This document shows positions 44,002 to 55,267 of a stretch of 64,000 bases of DNA, piece by piece. The notes below the pieces were generated by a model. That model searched no databases, was not told the origin of the DNA, and saw only the letters and a program-made list of their open reading frames with translations. Source of the stretch: Viridothelium virens (Eukaryota; Ascomycota; Dothideomycetes; Trypetheliales; Trypetheliaceae); assembly GCA_010094025.1 (NCBI GenBank), contig ML991828.1, positions 1-64,000 of the forward strand. Reading direction: 5' to 3'. The translations under genes were made by a program, and so were the position numbers. Every line of letters starts with the position of its first letter. The stretch's first letter is position 1.

Positions 44002-46097
44002 TCAAGCAGTCGAAGTCACCACAGACTTGTTCTTCTTCTTGCCTCTTCTCCTTTTCTTCTTTCCCTTTTGCGACCCCTCGGCCCCCGCTTCTTTGACGGC
44101 ATTTGCGCCTCCTTCGTTATTGCCATCCCCGACCTCAACTGCCTCGTCTCGAAACCCTCCCTTCGGTTCGCCCTCATCCCCAAATACCTCCCTCCTCCAT
44201 TCCCTTAACCGCGCCTTCTTCCCTAGCTTCTTCCGGTCCCTCCTCTTCCTCTCTGGGTCCCGAAATGCTGCCATTTTCTTTAGCCCCGCATACTGATTGA
44301 GCTGAGCGTCATTCGCGAGTAGGATATCCCGGGCCGTAAGACCAAATGACGTGGGTGACGTCTCCCGATAGTGAAAACGGGGGATTTCGGTGGCGGTGGA
44401 GTGGGCTTTGGAGGAACTTGAAGGAGCGAGCAAGGACGGATCAGTGTCGAGGGAGGTGTCGACCAGGGCTTCGATCTGTCGGCGTCGCCTGCGAGCGTCG
44501 CGCTGGGTATCAGTTTTCGACTTGAGCCGGGCTTTTTTGGATGTGGGTTTCGAGGATTCAGCCATGTCATCTGCGGCGTCTTCTTCATCGTCGGTGAGGG
44601 TAAACTGGGGGCGCGTGGTTTCATCGTCCCCATAATCGGAGACTAGGTCTTTAATGTCAATGTCGTCGTCCCACCGGGGCTTTACAGGCTCTTTTCGGTG
44701 CTTTTTGGTAGGTCTCCTCCCTTCTCCAGTATCGTCTTCTGACCTTTCTCCTTCAGAGTCAGCATAATAGCTCTCACCGAATCGCTTCTTCATTTCATTT
44801 TCCCAGTCGTCGTCATTCCAGCCCTCGTCCAAGAATTGTTCCCACTCGGCTAAATCAATTGAGTCACTATTTTTCAGTCCCGCTGCCTCTTTGATCTTCT
44901 TCACTTTGTCTTCGACACTCTCAATCCGTAGCTTTCTAAGCCTCGCTTTCTCCTCTCCCCTCTGTCTTTTTGCCTCATCTTTCTTTGCCCTTTCTTTTTC
45001 TCTCGTTTTCTTCCTTCCCTTGGGTTCCTCCCTTCGCACACTATACTTGGAGACAACATCGCGAGCGTGGGATGTCAGCTTCTCGTTTGTTTGCTCAGGA
45101 TCTTCGAAACGCATATTGTAGGCTTCCTCAAAAGCATCCGCGCGAGCTTCATCTTCCGAATCATCGCTATCGAACGGTTGCCACCGAGATCGAGCATCTG
45201 GTACCCAAGCGCGAGAGGACATGAAATTGGATAAATACGTCTCAGGATCACGATCTGCAGTATTAGGATCAGGCACAGAAGTAACAGGATTTCCACTTTT
45301 GAGATCTTTCTTGGCGAACCCATTGTATTCGGCTCTATCGGCTGGCTTTGCCTTAAGGAAATCATCCGCATCATCCTCGTTCGAATCGTTGTTGCTTTGT
45401 CCTCCATCGTCGCCAGTAGCATTATGCATTTCTTGAAGAAGCTGCTTCTTCAACGTGTTCTGCTCTTCTGTGTACGTCAGAGGTCCTTGCTGATCGTTCT
45501 CTTCCTCTCCGTCACCAGTGTAACCGCCCAAGAGATTCTTCCGATGGTAGTCACGTAAATACATGGGCTTCTCTTTGCTCTCACTCTCAAGGGGGATGAC
45601 TTGAGCGTCAGACTCTTTAAAGAATGTCTTATTCTTGTCGTAGATTCGAGGGTCTCTAGATCGAATCGCGTGGAGAGTATCCATGATCTCCGCATCTACA
45701 TCCTGTGTAGCTAGTAGGCCCTCATCGTCCTCTGACTCGTCTTCTGAAGAGGATTCGTCTGACTCGGATGGCTCTTCGCCATTGATACCGTTGGACTTGC
45801 CATATTTCTCTTCCACTACATGGAATGTTACCGAGCGCTCAGGAATGTTGACAAGGATCATGAGTATTCCTTACATCTTTGGCGCTCCTCGCGCTTCTTG
45901 TTGTGCTCGAAGCGCTTTGCATACTCCTGATTTATTTTGAAGTAATCCCGGGGAGGAGAGGCACCCAAGTATGTCTCTTCCTCTACAGATCCATCCTCAT
46001 TGTTTCCGCTCGAAGTGTCGTTTTCATCGACCATTAATTTCGGCTTCTTTGCAGGCGGTGCTTCGAGAACGTCATTGCTCTGACGCTCCTTTTGCAT
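44002..46097 (-). CDS. KRI1: Kri1-like ribosome biogenesis protein
   Basis: Two exons, 46097..45875 and 45815..44002, give 678 residues. The 59-bp intron interrupts the conserved N-terminal block: exon 1 ends in EYAKRFEHNKKREERQR and exon 2 starts LEEKYGKSNG. The Kri1 family features are plain: DAEIMDTLHAIRSRDPRIYD, MYLRDYHRKNLLGGY, DDFLKAKPADRAEYNGFAKK, SDSIDLAEWEQFLDEGWNDD and a C-terminal QYAGLKKMAAFRDPERKRRD. Acidic and lysine/arginine-rich stretches fill the rest, and the last residues are basic (GKKKRRRGKKKNKS). Yeast Kri1 works with Krr1 in the nucleolus on 40S subunit assembly. The ATG at 46097 is the first in frame, but a small upstream exon is possible since an open frame and a GTACGT donor occur just before it. 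Confidence 0.93.
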
Positions 46098-46391
46098 ATT
46101 GCGATACGATGAGATCTCGCAAGTAAGTAGACAGGTATATCGCGCATAAGATGGAGACACGTACAAGCAGAGATGCAGCAGAGAATTGGGTCTTCGGTGA
46201 CGCTTGGCCAAGCGGAAAATTTCACCGCCTTGGCAGAAACTTAGCCGGCACGCTACTCTTATAATACTGCGTACTCTAGAAGCCTTCCAAAGAGGAATAC
46301 ACGGTTTAGTGTCAAAGAATTTAATTTGAAAATAGCCCCGCCAGTTCTGTATCCAAACATTGTAATATTTACATTTCCATCTCCACTTCCT

Positions 46392-48115
46392 CTACTGCTG
46401 CTTACTACCAGGCCATTCCGCGACCCAATCAGCCAATTGCTGCACCTCCTTATCGATCACAGCCTGGCAACTCGCGTTCACAACTCCGTTCTGCGTGACC
46501 AAATCGCTCGTATGGAACCCACCAGGCACAATGTTAATGGGCGCCTGGGACGTACTCACCACGGGTCCGTTTGGCCTCAAGTCACTACTCACAGTCGCCT
46601 CTCTCCAGGGATCATACCCTCCGTTGGCGAAAATCAGACGCGTGGAGTTGCTTGCGAGATCCCAGCCTCCGGTATACGCATTGACATCAGCCTCAGTCTT
46701 TCCCTTCGCGATCCCGTAGGTCTGCCCTTGAGGTCCTGTGGGAAAGTACAACCCGCACTGCCGGATCCAATAGTCGGCGGTGACGAGGCGCGAGACGATT
46801 GAGGGGCGCGAGGTCGGGGCGCCGTCCTGCCAGTAGCCGAATGGCTCGTTGCAGGTCATCCAGACCCATTGGCGGTCAGCGGTGTTACTGAGGGAGGTAT
46901 CGACGAACAGAGGGTTTGTGGCGTTGTGAGTATCGAGGCAGTCGGTGTTGTAGGTGCCCGAGAAGTCGGCATAGTGGTAGCCTTCGCAGTAGCCAGGGAG
47001 CTGGACCGTATTCCACCAGGTTGCGTAGCCTTGGAGGGCTTTCTGGAGGCCCACGCCTTCGGCGCCTGGAAGAGTGTTGTTGGTTGGAACAGAGGTAGTG
47101 CCATTAGAAGAAGTTGTGATGGCGCCTTCGACATAGTCGCACCATTCGAAGAAGGCGGAATACCCCGTGTAAAGTTGGTTGCCTTGCCACAACCAGGGTG
47201 CGTTTTCCAGGGCGGCTCCGACATCGTCAGACTCGAGGTTGGAGAGCTTGAACATGGCTTTGAGATTCGCAATTTCGCTGGCAGTACCGTTGGTGAAGAC
47301 TCCATCCATGTAGTCGATTACGAGGGAAACGTCTTTACTGCAATTGGCTGGCATGCCCAATTGGACTGGAAGAAAATAACCATAATAGTCCGATACAGCC
47401 TCTACTGGCGCGGATGAGGCATGATAGGCCCAAAAGGTTCCTGGAGCTACGCTTTGCGTCCAGGCTGCAAGATTACCGGAGTAGGAACCGCCCATCAGAA
47501 CCCAAGGAACATCTGCCGCGTTTGATTTGGTTTCGCCATTATTGGTGAATGGGAGTGTGGCTTTTTGGGCAAAGTAGGTAAGATCCGCAATTGCATTGGG
47601 CAGGGTCAAGTACGTCATGTTCGCCGTCGTGAGGTCCGAGAAGGGTGAGGACATGCCCCAGTAGCGATGTTCAAGGACGATGACGGCAGCACCGATCTTC
47701 TGTGCCTCAACGCCGGTTGTACGGTTGGTAGACAGGTAGCTTTGATAGCCAGTCACATTGACCTCCCCGGGCTGTTTCTCCTGTTAGTCATGGTGCTTGA
47801 CGAGGGGAGCTGAGAACCTGATCCTCTACAGATTGATGTTAGCCTCTCGTAACTTACCGTGAATAAGACGATTGGAGATCCAGGGCCCTTCCAGAATTCG
47901 GTGCTATAGTAGTAAAATTGGCTGAAAGTGCCAAGGGATGGATTATCGTGATCGATCAGCTGTTCGAAGGTCGCATTTCCCATTGCTGGCACAGCTTGTG
48001 CATTACGTCCTGGCAGATGCCAAGCGCTTCTCCAATTGAAAGAGTCTTGCACGGATCGCGCCGTAACCGTGACGGCAAGAATGAGGCAGATCGCCAAGCT
48101 TACAAGAGACTTCAT
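46392..48115 (-). CDS. Secreted serine carboxypeptidase, family S28
   Basis: Two exons, 48115..47858 and 47771..46392, give 545 residues. The 86-bp intron joins PIVLFT to PGEVNVTGYQSYLS in phase 0, which restores a family block. A signal peptide is evident (MKSLVSLAICLILAVTVTAR). Family S28 marks are FEQLIDHDNPSLGTFSQFYY near the N terminus, AAVIVLEHRYWGMSSPFSD, the nucleophile in WVLMGGSYSGNLAAWTQ (Ser at about residue 182), the aspartate in FANGGYDPWREATVSSD and the histidine in VPGGFHTSDLV. These enzymes cut after proline at the C or N terminus of peptides, often at acid pH, and resemble lysosomal Pro-X carboxypeptidase. Many N-glycosylation sites fit secretion. A nutrition role in acidified surroundings is likely but inferred. 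Confidence 0.93.
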
Positions 48116-49140
48116 TTTGACAAAGATATTAGGTCTAAGAATAGGGATAAACTGACAAAAATGATAGAGAAAACAACGATCGGGAAATGACCACTTAAGA
48201 GAGGTGTCGGTGCAGCGAGCAGGAGGAATTTTTGAAGATCCATCACAATGATCAGCGTCATGGCGCTCACGTTCACCTACCTAGCACGGAGATAATCAGA
48301 TAGCGGTATCAGGGGATCTCTGCCCTATACGGCGTAGACGCAGGTTCCTGCAGGACTACGGGTGATACTTTGGTGGGGTATGGGGAAGAAGACAACGTTC
48401 GGAATTGCGGCTATCCATTTTTGCCTGAGGCACTTGCCTAGATGGGCTTCGCAAAGACCAGGCAGGCCCTGCATGTTCCACCGCTAACGATAAGAATTCG
48501 GAGGGGTCCTAATCATCAGGTGGTCTGCCCGTTGACCAGACCCTGAAAAGGTGATCATGCTGTCTCGAAACCGGTGGAGAAGTCTCGTATACAGCCAGAC
48601 GAGGAAAAGAAACGTGGTATACGGCAGATTGATTAGCTCCGGCAACAACCCTGGGTCAGGGCTTGGAGATGAGCATCTGACTTTCCAGCATTTGTATAGG
48701 TAGTAAACTGAATGACAGACTTCTTGGCCCGCAATCGAGGTAGATGCCTCGGACGAGTGGCACGATGTCAAAATGTAGAAGTGGAAATATTTGGGACTTA
48801 GGTCAGCCGTTGTTTGTCGGATTCTTGGGGGCCAGACTTATGCAGCCGTTGTGCAAGATGATTATTGTACCGTTATGCACCAGACACTAAGCATCGTCTC
48901 TATATGTACTCCGTACTACAATACATAGCAGGTTCGTGCTTTGACTTCAACGATCGTTTCAATCCTTCTCCAAGCACATTTTCACGCTCCTACAAACATC
49001 TACGATAGTATCTCAAGAGCAGATCGCAGCACTCTCCAATTTCCCATCTTGCAGTCGAGCACCCAACCACCACCCACTCCCACCTCGCTCTCAACCTCTC
49101 TCCCTCTAAACACCTACAAACCGCAATCGCAACCGCAAGC
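48116..49140. other. Divergent upstream region, no gene seen
   Basis: A one-kilobase region between the divergent starts of the S28 peptidase and the thioredoxin. Small frames on both strands show no domain. The last 150 bp before the thioredoxin start are C/T-rich, as expected of a fungal leader. Confidence 0.55.
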
Positions 49141-49776
49141 ATGCCCTCACCCGGCAGCATCACCGAAATCGCCTCCTCCAAACAACTCTCCACCCTCCTC
49201 TCCTCCCACACCACCACCATCCTCGACTTCCACGCCCCCTGGTGCGGCCCCTGCCACACCATCGCCCCACTCTTCAGCTCGCTCGCGACCCAGCACGCCA
49301 CCCCGCAACGCCTCGCCTTCGCGAAAGTCGACGTCGACGCCCAGCCCGACATCGCGCGCCAGTACGGCGTCTCCGCCATGCCGACCTTCCTTGTTGTTGG
49401 ACGTAGCGGCGGCGTCAAAGACACGATCCGAGGCGCGAATCCCGGCGCGCTGAAGGCGGCTGTAGAGAAGGCCGCGAGGGAGGCGAAGAGTGGAGCGCCG
49501 GGGGGAGGGGCAGGTGGAGCGGCGTTTCAGAGTAAGGGGAGGACGTTGGGGTCTGCGACGGCGTCGTCGAGGCAGGTTGGGGGAGGCGGTGGGTTGGAGT
49601 CGTGGATGCGCGGATTCAGGACGGGGATGGGGTCGGGGTCGGGGACGGTGGGGAGGGGAGGTTTTGTGGAAACGATCGTGAGGTTTTTGGGATTGTACTT
49701 CACAACGCTGTTGAGTTTGGACGCTGGGGCGGCGGCTGAGGCGAGTCCGTTTAGTGTGAAGAATAAAGGACGGTAA
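49141..49776 (+). CDS. Thioredoxin with C-terminal extension
   Basis: A single exon of 211 residues. Residues 5-105 are a thioredoxin fold: FHAPWCGPCHTIAPLF with the CGPC redox site at 35-38, KVDVDAQPDIARQYGVSAMP with the cis-proline at 81, and FLVVGRSGGVKDTIRGANP. The resolving chemistry is therefore intact. Residues 110-170 are a Gly/Ala/Ser-rich linker (GAPGGGAGGAAFQSKGRTLG). Near the C terminus a hydrophobic segment, ETIVRFLGLYFTTLLSLDAG, may anchor the protein or pack as an amphipathic helix. Plain fungal thioredoxins stop near residue 105, so this belongs to the longer group seen in filamentous fungi. The extension could tether it to mitochondria or another membrane; that is inference. 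Coding DNA is very GC-rich. Confidence 0.92.
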   Translation: MPSPGSITEIASSKQLSTLLSSHTTTILDFHAPWCGPCHTIAPLFSSLATQHATPQRLAFAKVDVDAQPDIARQYGVSAMPTFLVVGRSGGVKDTIRGANPGALKAAVEKAAREAKSGAPGGGAGGAAFQSKGRTLGSATASSRQVGGGGGLESWMRGFRTGMGSGSGTVGRGGFVETIVRFLGLYFTTLLSLDAGAAAEASPFSVKNKGR

Positions 49777-50326
49777 GCAGGACGAAGGGCGAGAAGACAT
49801 TGGAAATCGAAGAAGCAATGGGCGCTTGGCTGTGTTGATGATAGACATGGATCTGGCTGGTTTGGTACGGGTTCAGAGGGATCCTGGAGTCTATGGGGTT
49901 TCGGTCGTAGCGGAGTAAATATCATTATGGGTGGAGTTCTAGTCAGAGGAGATCAATACAAGTTAAGGCAAATTTTTGTTGTCCGCAGCGAATATCGAAC
50001 CGTTCCACAGCGAAATTGCTAGGCAATGAACGTCACCGGGCCTCATTGCTATCTTTACAAGAGGTTGATAATCTGAAAAAACACCCAGGATATTTGGTGG
50101 TTGAGCATTCGAGCAGGGAGCAAAGAGCACAAGCATGAGTACTCAGTCCACAGTTTACGCAAACCATCACTATGAGGAGCAAAGTACAGTCTTGATATCC
50201 ATCAGTATCAATAAAACATATGCAACATATGATGTATACTTAGCACACCCCTCCTACCCTATTCAACCAATCCAGCCATAGCCCAAAAAGTGCTTGCAAG
50301 AGTCATTACCATTCCCATGAGTAATT
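49777..50326. other. Convergent intergenic region, no gene seen
   Basis: A 550-bp AT-rich region between the 3' ends of the thioredoxin and arrestin-domain genes. It should hold the two terminators; TATGCAACATATGATGTATA near 50220 is AT-rich. No coding sequence is supported. Confidence 0.55.
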
Positions 50327-53300
50327 TCATATCCAGCCTAGCCTCTCCATCTCCATCTGCTTCTCCCGCTTCCTTCTCTCATCATCCCTTTCCTCCCTTC
50401 CCTTGCCCCGAAACTTCAGCCATCTCACCTCAAATCCACTCGCCTCAAGCCGATCCTTGAAGTTCCGTATCCCATGCCGCTCAGGTGCCTGACTTGTGTC
50501 TTTTTTTGTGCTCTCATCTTCTTCCAAATCCGCACCATCTAGCCCCACCTCACCCCTCTCCTTCTCCCCTTCCCCCGAGTCCCTACCGATTCCCTTCTTT
50601 CCCCGCCTACTCCCGGCTTTCTTCCTCCTCTCGGGTCCCATCGGAGTCGGCGGGGCAGGTCTTCTCGCCTGATACTCCATAGCCCCGGGCTCTGTCCCAC
50701 ATGCCAACGCGCCCGCACTCTCACAGCTCGGTTTATGCTGCAAACAGCTCCGTAGTCGATCCGCGTCCTCTTTCGCAAAAGCACGTGCTTTGCGATTTGA
50801 AGGCGGGGTGCGGTAGTGAATCGAACCAAAGGAGGCGAGGCGGCGAAGGAAGCGTGGGGTGGAGGAGGTGCTGCTAGATTTATTGGAAGGAGGTTTGGCA
50901 GGATGAGGCGCATTGGATGGATTCGAGATGGGGCTGCGGTCGGAAGTATCAAGAACGCCGTCGAGAGAGGGTTGACGTGTAGCTTGACGCGAAAGAGGAG
51001 GTTGTGGAAGTGGCTTTTCTTGAGCGGCTCGACGACGGGAGAGAAGGACTTCAGCAGTGTCGGAGCCGACTTGAAAGATGGTTGCTTGACCCAGAGGTCG
51101 AGCCGTTCGTTTGGGTGAACCTTTGCTATTTTTGGAAGTGGATCCGGTACTGTTGTTGCGCCGGATGTACGGAGCTTGTTTTCGAGGGCTTTTCTCCAAT
51201 ACTCGCCCGAGTTCGTCCCATTCTCCTTGACGTGACCGCAATCGCTCAAGAGACTTGATACGCGGTGCAGAAAAGGCACGCCCTTGTACTGACTGTGTCC
51301 GAGAAGGATCATGTGAAGAGGCTCCATCACAGTTTGGGTCCAAGCTGGGTCCTAGATGTCGCTCCTGATAGTCGTCCAAGGCATGTGGCTCATGACCGCC
51401 TTTCTTCTCTTCGATAGCTGCGGCTACCCGAGCGACAGAGCCTGGGACGACATCAAGCGAGTTCATGTGGATGAGAATGATTGGTAATTGGACTGACACG
51501 GATTTCGTATGACCAAAACAAGCAATCACAGTCAAGAAGAAACGGACTTCAAAGTACTTGCCGCATCGGACTGTCGCATGGCCTCTAGGTAACGCGAGTT
51601 CGAAAGTCCTCGCATTTGTTGTAAATGCCGCAAATTCATTCCAACCGTTCGTACCATGTTTGAAATACGACTTGCTGAGGACAATGCGTTCGTTGCTATC
51701 AAAGATACGTGCTTGACCGGCCGACTTCTCACTTGTGCTCGCAGCAGCCTAGGGGCATTGCGTTAGTTGGTCGCCTGTTCTTACGCTATGTAGCACGAGA
51801 TAGTGAAGCTCACATGTTTGTAGCAAAGAACAGCTCTTTCGAGTTGTAGTCCGACTTTTTTAACTGGTTTCCGGCTGTTGTTGTCTACGGAGACATCCAC
51901 AAAAACACTCGTGCCACTAACCCAGACTTGCCGATGTAGCCCAGCTTCAACGGTGATATTTTCTAGGCCGGTGGTCCGGCGCATCGAAAACGTGTCTGTA
52001 GCGGTAAGCGGACTTGGTAAAGACATCAAGGCTTTTTCGGCTAGGCTTGCGTCAGTTGAGTGTCAATTGAAATTTTTTTTGTATTGATCAGCTGCCAACA
52101 TACGGTCATAGACTGAAAGTACTTGTATTTCTTGAGAGCTTCTAACGGAAGTTGAGCGCTCTATACCTTGTACCCAGACTGTGACCGCGAGGACATAGCG
52201 TATCTTTGCGTGCTTGGAACGGAAAGGAGGCGGCCCTACATCCAGAGGCAAAGTTATGGAAAAGGGCATACTGTAGCTGGTTAGAGAAAGCGGAGTTGGT
52301 GACTCCGGTCTCTTCAATGGAGTGTTGCTGTGCTGGCCAGGATGCTCAAGCTCCGTACTCAAACTGAGGAAGACGGATCGCCTGGCTCCAGATAGCTCTT
52401 CGACACCGACCAGATCGACAGAGACGCTTTCAAGCATTGCAATCTGAGTACGTCTCCGTTCTGTGTCGATTGGCATCACGCGTACACTTCCCTCAACATT
52501 GCCACCACCGACGAATAACGGCGCACCCACTAGTAAGTCCAGCTTTATTCTGGGATGTTTGTAATTTGGAAAATCTAGAAGATCCTCTACTGTGAAGCTA
52601 GGCGGTGAAATTGTTGTTTTGCAAAGTCGCGATCCTGAGTTGAGCGACCCGGCTCGCTTTAGCACTTCTTCATGGCGTTCTCGAAAGTCGACTCGCTTTG
52701 GCTCTGTCAAGCTACGCTCAAGCAGCGTCGGCACCCTCCGAGTACCGGGCCTTCTTGAGCGAGAGTCACCTTTCTTCTTCTTAGAAGAATCTCTGGACGA
52801 AGCTCGCTTTGGAACATTATCTGTTGGAATCCCAAAAATGCTCTCTGCGTCACCTTGATTGTGTACTTTGTGATTTGGGCTAGTTCTTGGAGGAACTGCC
52901 CCCAGCAATTCCTGAGGTGTCTGTTGCCTCGAGTTCTGCGACGTCGTCCGATGTAGTGTTTCCTTTGGCGAATGACGACTGGCCGCTCCGTGGCTACCAT
53001 GTCTTCGAATTTCTGTATTTGACTGCCTCTTCGATTGGCCGTCTGACTGACTTCGAGCCAGGTCACACAAGCTAGGTTCGGTAGTCTCTCGAATATCAGA
53101 TAAGGGTCGAGGGATGTGAGTCCACGTTGCTGCACCAACTGAAGGAGGAGGCGGCCCATGCCTTGGGATTGCAACAGGTACATTCTCTTGTCTCTGGAGC
53201 TCAGGCTTTTCATGCTGAACGAATTGTGGCTTAGGGGGTGGAGGCGGTGGCGGCTCCTTCGAAGTTTGGCGGCGTCTGAATGGGCTCCGAGAGTTTTTGT

Positions 53301-53404
53301 CGCTGGAGACCTCTGAGAATCGCAACTATAGTCAGTCTTTCACGACAGCCATGGCTCAGATCGTTCGTGCGTACCATCATCTGGTGGCCGTCCTGGACTG
53401 CCAT
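50327..53404 (-). CDS. Arrestin-domain protein (ART/alpha-arrestin type)
   Basis: Four exons, 53404..53375, 53325..52104, 52040..51814 and 51748..50327, give 966 residues. Introns are 49, 63 and 65 bp. The first exon codes only MAVQDGHQMM. After a disordered, proline-rich N terminus (KEPPPPPPPKPQF), the arrestin fold begins near HPRIKLDLLVGAPLFVGGGN and continues through VEGSVRV, MPFSITLPLDVGPPPFRSKH and IRYVLAVTVWVQGIERSTSV. Intron 2 splits VYDPEKALMSLP, and intron 3 falls after LCYKH. The C-terminal arrestin half includes VDVSVDNNSRKPVKKVGLQL and GKYFEVRFFLTVIACFGHTK. The remaining 380 residues are charged and disordered. Fungal alpha-arrestins recruit Rsp5-type ubiquitin ligases to plasma-membrane transporters. 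I did not see a clear PPxY or LPxY motif in the parts I checked. Confidence 0.9.
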
Positions 53405-55267
53405 TGCGATCCGTCTCACGACCCCGGGGAGGTGGCTTCAGATGTTGCGAGCTCTGCGGGACCAATCAACTCAAGGCATACATACATCAGGATTTCTGGA
53501 GATACCGGAAAGAGGCGCAAGTCCATGGCGATGCGTTGAGCATACGCTTGGCTGGCCACCTCGGAGATTGCATCTTCTTAGAGCACGTGGCGTCGATTCC
53601 AATTAGCAAGGTCTTCGCGAAGCGTTCTTGGTAGATTGCTCTTTCCCAGGTCCCATCATAGCAATGGTCGTGCTTTGTCTGGATGCCAGTAGGTACAATC
53701 CATTCAGAACTGGAAAGCGCCACAGGACCGGCAACTGCGCTTTCCTCCTGAGGCAATAGCATGCTCACACAGGCGTTACTGTACGAAATGACATACGAAA
53801 ATTTAACCCATTCCTCATTATTAATGTTTGATTTTGCTTTTGATGAGAAAATGCCAAGATGATTGATGCCAGAACAACGAGCACCAGTAACATCGTCTAG
53901 TCAGCCACGCGCAAAATATCGCGTTCAAGGTCAGCCGAGATGAATGCCACCTCGCTTCTGGAGCCTTGGCAGCCAGCACACTAGGTCACTCACAGTCCTA
54001 ACTACGATTTGGTTGCTGACAAAAGATGATAGACAGAAAAAAATTCCAATTCATCGCTTTCTGACTGGATTCCCTGGTTTGGGACATTTGAGCAAGGCGT
54101 CGACTCACCACGGCTACGAGTCTACAAGTCTGCGAGGACCAAAGCTCGAGACTACAGATGCACCGTCTACTGTCTTATGCATTGATCTCTGAAAAGGATT
54201 ATCTTGAGGCGGAATTACTAGGCCGCAAAAGGAGAGGATATCCCAGCGAAAAAACGCCATGAGGACATGTAAATGCAACGTTGGGGGCCCTTTTGAGACC
54301 GGAAACACTGCAGTGGGTGCTGGCTGAAAGATCTTCAGAAAGCCTCATGCTCAATGCTAGTGTTGCGACGAGGGTGCGAACGAGTCCGAAGTACAGTACT
54401 TATGGTTGTCTTTCAGCCCTACCGTGGATGATCCATTGCACCATTGCACTGTTCCTGAGAGGCGCACGAGGTCTCCGAGGAGAAATGTTTGCATGACGCA
54501 CCCCTGCCACTGCCGATCAGCCGAGCCGAGCTTGCCGCCAAACCTCATCTAGTATTTCGTTCCAGAACTGTAGGAGCATCCCAAGAACACCCAAGCACCC
54601 AACACCCCAAGTTCGCTCAACGTCTGGCCGACTCCGCGGGTCAGCTGGTGTTGCATGACGGTGCCTCCCCAGACACGAATCGGAGGTGGCTGATGTTGCA
54701 GACGGCTGTGGAGCAAATTCCGCGCTGCTGGGATCTGAGTCCTTTCGGGCTCGCCGTGGCAGCGATGGCTACCACAGGAATTCGGCTCACGGTTTCACCA
54801 GGTTGGACCTTTTTGCTCACCTCAGATGGGTTTGCCTCGCTGCGAACCCATAGACCCATAGCCGGCGCCCCGGAATGACGCCTCTGTACCCCACATTCGA
54901 CTAGTAGCTTCTGGACTCCTGGTAAAAATCCCCTAACGCCGCCGTGCTCGAGGGGTGCTAGAAAAGATTTTTTGCTGCCCATCCACTGGCTGCCTGGCTC
55001 GCGCCCCCTCTGCGCTTACCCTCTTTCTATTACCCAACTTTTTACATCACAGACCCCTCATTGTTGCATCTCACTTGCCAGCTCTTCGTCTCTTTATCTC
55101 TTTATCTCTATTTTACGTACAACCAACAATTCAGCCATCAGATCCAGCAAATTGGCTATTCTGTCTTACGCGCGCTTGTCCCTGGTCTAGTCCTAGTTTG
55201 CTCGCAACCGCGTCAGACGCGTCTAATCGCCCCCAAGGCCGCGGTTCTTCCATAACTTTGAGCCTGC
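53405..55267. other. Divergent upstream region of 1.9 kb, no supported gene
   Basis: This lies between the arrestin-domain and bZIP genes. Open frames at 53487..53768 (minus) and 54489..54878 (plus) have no recognisable domain. A 13-mer, GGGGTGCTAGAAA, at 54952-54964 also occurs at 14594-14606 inside the palindrome element. The last 250 bp are C/T-rich, as expected for the leader of a regulatory gene. Confidence 0.5.

Noticed and set aside
49147-49848. 233-codon minus-strand frame opposite the thioredoxin
   Set aside because: Arginine/proline-rich shadow of a GC-rich gene; the plus strand has the complete CGPC thioredoxin fold.
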